Assembly (NCBI GenBank): GCA_021234155.1
Contig: JAJEKV010000668.1
Location: 57,946 to 121,945, forward strand
DNA: 64,000 nt
Source of the DNA: Isoetes taiwanensis
Taxonomy: Eukaryota; Streptophyta; Lycopodiopsida; Isoetales; Isoetaceae
Reading direction: 5' to 3'
Of this stretch, positions 59,801-64,000 are shown one piece after another. The position numbers were made by a program, and so were the translations under genes. Numbering within the stretch: position 1 is the stretch's first letter; every line of letters starts with the position of its first letter. Under the pieces are notes generated by a model, which was given only the letters and a program-made list of their open reading frames with translations, searched no databases and was not told where the DNA came from.

Positions 59801-60420
59801 CATCCCTTGCCCAGCAGTGTGATTGATGCATAGAGATCTCTCTCACATGCCCACAGAATGCATCGCACCCTCTTCGGGAATCTGTTCAAGGAAGATTCCC
59901 AGCACACGGACCTCATAGCCCACACCTTGGGTCTTCCTCTTTGTCTCGAATTACAACTCCATGACACCGGGCGCTCTACATCTTTCTGTGTTTGTTGGAG
60001 TTCTAGCTTCAGTTCCCAGCTCATCTCAGTTTGAGTTTCTACACCACCATTCATCACTGGCCTCCCAGAATATCGGGCTCTCGTTCTATTCTGTTGAGAT
60101 CCCAGCTTCTGTGTTTCTTACCTATCGCCCCATCTGCCTTGGCATTCCCTGTTCATGTCTCAGACCTAACCATGTTCTAGATGGCGTCCCAGCCTCCCGC
60201 CTGCCTCAGCCTCGCCTTCCCGTTCCAGCCTGTTCGCCTTTCCTTTCGCCTCCCGCTTCAGATGTTTCTTCATGCTCTTCGCCTTACGATCTTGAAGATC
60301 TTCTACATTTGGTAGGTAAAGATCCGCCTGATTGCAACCAAGTTCATCCTCACCAGCTCCTTTTCAAGAATGTTCGCTCCTATCCTTCCCCGAGAATCAA
60401 GGATTTTTGGCGATGTTTTT
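56876..60420. other. Anonymous sequence
   Basis: No supported gene. The Pro/Ser-rich plus-strand frame at 59961-60422 (153 codons) adjoins the gypsy RT remnant and could be decayed upstream retroelement sequence, but has no motif. Confidence 0.45.
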
Positions 60421-60960
60421 GATAAAGTCAGTTAATAAAGCTTCCGGAGACTTGTCCATATGACGCCCCATTGATCGCCGTAGACAACCCTACTTATTTG
60501 CCCCATCTGGTTGCTTGTCGCCAATAATTGAGAGTTTAGAATTCAGCTTCGACGAGAATCTTGGCAATTGGTTTATCCGACATTCTCACTCATCCAGAAA
60601 CCGCCATCTTCTTGTGTCCAAGAAGGATGGTTCTTGCTTGATTGTAGATTATCACACCAACAAGATCAAATCGTGACGCATTGTGATACCTCTCCCCAAA
60701 TTTGAAAGTTTTGATGTTAAAGATTTAACGATATCACCAAATGTTCATCTAGGTGCTCTATAAATCTTATCCAGATCAAGGAAGGTGATGAGGGAAGACG
60801 CCTTTCAATTGGTAATGGTCATTCCGGTACACCGCCACGCCTCTCGGCCCATCACCGCTCCGTCACCTATTTTGATCTCTATTATCATCTGATTTACGAC
60901 CGGTCGGCCCAAGACTTTGGGATGAACGGTCCGTAAGTTAGTTGTTTATTTTAATTTTAG
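60421..60960 (+). mobile_element. Ty3/gypsy reverse-transcriptase remnant
   Basis: Degraded RT blocks: 'RNRHLLVSKKDGSCLIVDY' (about 60600) corresponds to the VxKKDGSWRxCVDYR box, followed by 'IVIPLPKFESFDVKDL' matching the FPIPxIDELLDEL box. About 100 bases on, in another frame, 'GKTPFNW' and 'SFRYTATPLG' correspond to the WKTAF...fEY.vMPFGL box. The order and spacing fit; the catalytic YxDD region is missing. Stops interrupt it. Confidence 0.6.
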
Positions 60961-60985
60961 CAACACTAAATCCCACTTCAAGAAT

Positions 60986-61525
60986 GATCAAGATAAAATA
61001 TTCAATAAAGAACAGAAACACCAGTTACACCAACAATGGTTATTGAATAAACGCTATATATTAAAACCATTGAGAAAAGTCGATCGAAAGTATACTGGCG
61101 GGTTTCTTTTCTAAATGAATATGTTTCACACATAAGACTCCATTTCTCAGCGTTTCCATCTAAACTCAATCCTGAGCTCTCTATCAACCAGTGCACAATG
61201 CTCCATTATATCTTCATGACCCGGCTTGTGCTTGATTTCGTGAGTCGCAAGCAAGATTATCCTCAATTTCTTTAATTTTGCATTTCTTTCTCAATATCCC
61301 ACATGTACGCTTTAATTTTCACAACCTTCGACCATTGGAATTTGAATTTGCAACAATGTTCCAAACTGCACTTACTCATTATCTTCTTCTAACCATTGAA
61401 CCGAAACAACTTAAAACAATTGTTCTCATTTATAGTTGATTTAGCCAACATGATCATGATAATCATGTTTGTTCTGTAATTTGTTCCTCATTATACATAT
61501 GTGATGATTCCCATATATTCTAACA
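60986..61525 (-). repeat. Candidate 3' LTR of the copia element
   Basis: On the minus strand, TGTTAGAATATATGG begins at 61525 just after the pol C-terminus and a purine-rich stretch, as a copia LTR should. The other boundary is uncertain; a TG on the plus strand at about 60986 is the best candidate, giving about 540 bp. The matching 5' LTR would be beyond the right edge. Confidence 0.4.
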
Positions 61526-64000
61526 TTCTCCATCACATATGTCAAGCATTGTTTCTGCACCTCAGTAAACTTCAATAATATTCAAACTCGTTTGAATCCA
61601 TAACCCTTTGCTTCTCAGGAGGCCTTTAGTGAACACACGTACTACTGGATTTTACTGTATTGACATACACCATTTGTATAAAGCTCTTTGTCGCCTAAAT
61701 CCTTTATAAAATGTATACTAAGTTTCCTAATATGCTTTTGCTCTTTTCATGGTCAACTGATTTTTACCATTGCCATGCAACTTTGGCTATCCTCAGAAGA
61801 TGTTTCTGTAGGATCATTCTGCATGCATCCCTGTGGCAAAAGTAGCGTCGGTATCAAAAGGAAGGCCCGCATTACGTCGACATCACCATATAGCACCCCA
61901 TGGCAGTTATATGTGTTAATCGTACTAGCACACCTGTGACTAGGTAATCAATAGAAATACAAAATAACTCCAATTAATAAATGGAATACTATGATAGAAT
62001 AGTACGTCTGTGGTGGTGCTGATGGATCTAAGTGTCGGGCCGCTGTTTTTTATACCCACTAGCATACTTTGCCCCTAGTTCATCCATAATAATCTTCTAG
62101 CCAAACTATTTCCTTTGCCACTAGGGAAGATGCAAAGACACTCCGCTCTGCAAGCATGCCACTGCACTCTGGCCTGCATTTGACCTCCACTTAGAAAACA
62201 ACATATCTTGAGGTTGATCTCCTGAAACTCTGAGGGCTTCCTGCCCAGTCAGCATCACTATATGTTTCTTAAGTTTTAAATTCCGAGTCATATTATTCCA
62301 TTGTCTCACTCTTCAAACACCCGGAATATCCCCTCGCCCCAACCATCGGCTTTACTTGATTATGACATCTTCTACTATGATATTTACAGCATAGGTTATA
62401 TCAGGTCGCGGTATTGCTAGATAAATACAATATAAACACGACACTTATATGGTACTTCATTTCTGTTGATTCCTGCCTCATAAATATCTCAGCTAATTTG
62501 TGCCCCAGAACAATTGAGTTTTAACCCGCCTGCTCTGTTTCATATTAAACCTTTTTAGCATATATTGTCAATATGTTTGTTTTGTTTAAGATGTAACATG
62601 TTTTTTCTTGCCTGCCCTGTGCCATTTTATTCCCAAAATTGATGGTGTAGTTCACTAAGGTTCATTATATGAAACATGTTTTTTGAGAGTTTATTTACAA
62701 TGAGCTGTAAGATCTTCTGCCACTTGCTATTATGCAATTCATCTACATAAAGAGTAATACGTAAAATTTTTCTCCAGCTGAATATCTATAAAGATTTCAT
62801 CATTTTTGGTTTTTCAAAACCTCCTGATCTCTATGAAATGGTCTATGAAAATTACTTCCTGGGGAGCTTGTTTCAAGCTATAAATGTACTTTGTTCAACT
62901 TCCAAACCTTGTTTTTCATCCACTTTAACTCGTGGAGCATGCCTCATGTAAACATTCTCATCCAATTTGCATTCAAGAAGGTACGCTTAACATCCATGTG
63001 GTGTAATTCTAGATTCAAAGTTGTGTTCCCATTGCTGGGGCAGCACCCCCAATGCTTGTAAGTTTTACAATTGGTGAGTAATTCTCATCATAATCTTCCC
63101 TTTGAGTATACCCTGAGCCACAAGTTCACCTTTGTTCTTTTTAATTCAATGATTATTTTTCTTTAAAAATCCATTTGCTCCTACAGTATTTCTGTCAGCT
63201 GGTTTGGTAACAAGGTCATATGTTTCTGTTTTGAAGGGATTCACTCCTCCAAACGACTTTATTCTGTCTATGTTCCGGAATTATGATCCTGTTGGCTATA
63301 ATCTGCGCCTGGTCGGCGTTCGCGTTCAGCACTGCACGCCAAGCCTTTGTCGGTTGCTGGACCTTCCATATTCATTGTTATTTATCTGCATCCTCCAGAA
63401 GCCTTCTACCTGCGGTTTCTTTGACAAACGGTCCTCAACTACTTTATTCTTGTTTGATCATTATTTTCCGCACTTCAATTCTTCTGACCTGAACTGTCAT
63501 TGTCTCTTTATTTCTGATTCCTTTGATGACCCTTAATCTTTGATTTCTCTCCGACGGACATTATGTTCATCTTTAGGTTGTAATTTTCATACATCCCGCG
63601 TAATTATGGATCTTATCCTTGGAATAAACAGCTTCATAAACCCTTGATTCATCATCATATCCAACCAGAAACCCATTTGGCTCCTCCTTGTCATCCACCC
63701 TTCGGCTTTAGTTCAAGGTATATAAGTATCGCTTAGGGTAAACCATAGGTTGCCTTTGTGCATGTTGAAATCTATTTTCCTTTTGAGCTCCAATCAAATT
63801 CAAATCGCAATACTTTGTGGATCAGAAATGATAAATTGTTTTGTATAATGGCGCTTTTAATGTTTCCAGAGATAGTTTGGCAACCCGTAATGTTTGATCA
63901 TAGACTCATGGTATCAAGAATAAATCCTATTTTTCCGCTCGCAACTCCATTTGTTGAGGGCTATACCCCATGTCAATTGTCTTTTTGATTCCATTTGCTA
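61526..64000 (-). mobile_element. Degraded Ty1/copia pol, runs off the right edge
   Basis: Read right to left. The integrase C-terminal region (about 63720-63600) has 'KEEPNGFLVGYDDES' and 'VYEAVYSKDKIHNY'. RT (about 63100-62800) has 'DYDENYSPIVKLTSI', the family's MDVKxxFLN region and 'LDENVYM'. RNase H (about 62300-61800) includes 'NDPTETSSEDSQSCMAMVK'; the C-terminal 'FTKGLLRSK' follows near 61640. A stretch at about 63190-63560 does not match and may be an insertion. Stops and frameshifts show it is inactive. The order is the same as the copia at 25.9-29.6 kb. Confidence 0.8.

Noticed and set aside
59961-60422. 153-codon Pro/Ser-rich ORF
   Set aside because: Low-complexity, no domain; more likely decayed retroelement sequence beside the gypsy RT remnant.
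1-64000. CRISPR arrays, bacterial operons, rRNA genes
   Set aside because: No regularly spaced identical repeats, no ribosome-binding-site-led gene strings and no rRNA-like sequence; the content is eukaryotic nuclear.

Overview
The window is nuclear DNA of a land plant. Two genes with plant family architecture, GT-AG introns, plant L1 and RTE-type LINEs, Ty1/copia and Ty3/gypsy remnants and Helitron-like 3' ends all point that way. The AT-rich, repeat-rich and gene-poor make-up fits a large genome such as a gymnosperm, fern or other non-compact lineage, but I cannot name the species. There are no bacterial operons, CRISPR arrays or rRNA genes.

Layout. 1-5191: L1-type LINE entering from the left edge, with ORF1, ORF2 and a poly(A) tail. 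5.2-9.96 kb: mostly anonymous, with one exon-like stretch. 9.96-13.3 kb: Helitron-like end, an RTE-type LINE fragment split by a MITE-like insertion, and a solo RTE 3' end. 13.3-17.7 kb: anonymous, with small tandem duplications and a foldback. 17.8-24.9 kb: a 16-exon EH-domain (EHD) GTPase gene, carrying a possible retrocopy and a SINE-like insertion in its introns. 25.9-29.8 kb: broken copia element on the minus strand with a CTD-small-phosphatase-like gene fragment in its middle, then a possible gag start. 30.9-31.7 kb: large foldback with direct repeats. 33.7-37.9 kb: divergent pair of a 59-codon minus-strand ORF and a plant auxilin-like J-protein gene. 38-45.7 kb: dispersed repeats and a Helitron-like end. 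45.75-48.25 kb: second, decayed L1. 49.3-56 kb: a third Helitron-like end and unidentified exons. 56.5-56.9 kb: minisatellite. 60.4-64 kb: gypsy RT remnant, then a copia element with a likely 3' LTR that runs off the right edge.

The two recognisable host genes both belong to clathrin/endocytic trafficking: EHD ATPases act in endocytic membrane remodelling and recycling, and auxilin-like J-proteins recruit Hsc70 to uncoat clathrin vesicles. Their proximity is probably chance. Both keep splice sites and family motifs but carry repeated one- or two-base frameshifts, many beside short homopolymers. That means either two decaying genes or an assembly with uncorrected indels, and every 'broken' call here should be read with that doubt.
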